Source: Georgenia sp. (lineage in GTDB: Bacteria; Actinomycetota; Actinomycetes; Actinomycetales; Actinomycetaceae). Taken from it: a stretch of DNA of 5,842 nt. Below are positions 5,761-5,842 of the stretch, one piece after another. Within the stretch, counting starts at the first letter, position 1. The number at the start of each line of letters is the position of its first letter. A program made the translations under genes and the position numbers. Where the stretch lies: assembly GCA_027322565.1 (NCBI GenBank), contig DAHVRG010000170.1:1-5842 (forward strand), read 5' to 3'. The notes beneath the pieces were generated by a model. That model had not been told where the DNA came from. It saw only the letters and a list, made by a program, of their open reading frames with translations, and searched no databases.

Positions 5761-5842
5761 ATGAGCGAGAGTGACACCGACCTCAGTGAGGCCCTCATGC
5801 ACGCCGGCCGGGCGCTGCGCCGGCGCTGGTGGGCCGCCCTGG
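5761..5842 (+). CDS. MarR-family transcriptional regulator, 3' partial
   Basis: Only the first 27 residues are visible before the window ends. After a short acidic lead (SESDTDLSEAL) comes ALRRRWWAAL, which resembles the first helix of many actinobacterial MarR-family proteins (ALRRRWAEAL-like). The winged helix-turn-helix is beyond the edge, so the call rests on this short match and on the divergent layout with an ABC exporter, a common MarR arrangement. Such a protein would act as a dimeric repressor of itself and the exporter, released by a small-molecule ligand. The start ATG is supported by TAGTGT 6 nt upstream and by the absence of other in-frame starts close by. Confidence 0.6.
   Translation, partial: MSESDTDLSEALMHAGRALRRRWWAAL

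Noticed and set aside
4428..5774. Long + strand open frame of 448 codons opposite the ABC transporter
   Set aside because: It is the antisense shadow of a strongly conserved gene in GC-rich DNA; its product is Gly/Glu/Arg/Asp-rich and has no recognisable fold.
1..5842. tRNA, rRNA, CRISPR array, insertion sequence, phage or plasmid features
   Set aside because: I saw no cloverleaf, no regularly spaced direct repeats with spacers, no transposase or integrase motifs and no terminal inverted repeats.

Overview
The window is very GC-rich, with almost every codon ending in G or C, GTG used as a start, and leaderless-looking starts. This points to a high-GC actinobacterium, and a member of the Micrococcales is my best guess from gene content. 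It is dense coding DNA: six genes, no RNA genes, no mobile elements and no CRISPR array.

Positions 1-2119 (+ strand) hold the downstream end of a long-chain olefin or beta-lactone (Ole-type) gene cluster. It has the C-terminal part of an OleC-like beta-lactone synthetase, whose N-terminus lies upstream, and then a complete OleD-like reductase overlapping it by 4 nt (GTGA). In the Ole pathway OleA condenses two acyl-CoAs, OleD reduces the 2-alkyl-3-keto acid, OleC closes the beta-lactone and OleB decarboxylates it to the alkene. OleA and OleB are not in this window, so the end product (alkene or retained beta-lactone) cannot be decided here.

Positions 2125-2946 (+) hold an aldo/keto reductase with a complete catalytic tetrad, 5 nt after oleD. 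Positions 2985-3755 (+) hold a HAD-IIB hydrolase that resembles eukaryotic-type phosphomannomutase. Both start codons lack a well-placed ribosome binding site and have a -10-like hexamer 6-7 nt upstream, so each may also have its own leaderless transcript.

Positions 3756-3842 separate two convergent genes and carry three tandem 18-nt repeat units. Positions 3843-5669 (- strand) encode a complete ABCB-type exporter half-transporter (membrane domain plus ATPase). It diverges, across a 91-bp intergenic region, from a MarR-family regulator gene at 5761 that runs off the window. The intergenic region contains an imperfect 17-bp dyad (5725-5741), a good candidate for the MarR operator controlling both genes.

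No clearly new system is visible. The points most worth following up are the Ole/Nlt-type cluster end, the candidate MarR operator, the 18-nt repeats and the set of leaderless promoters.
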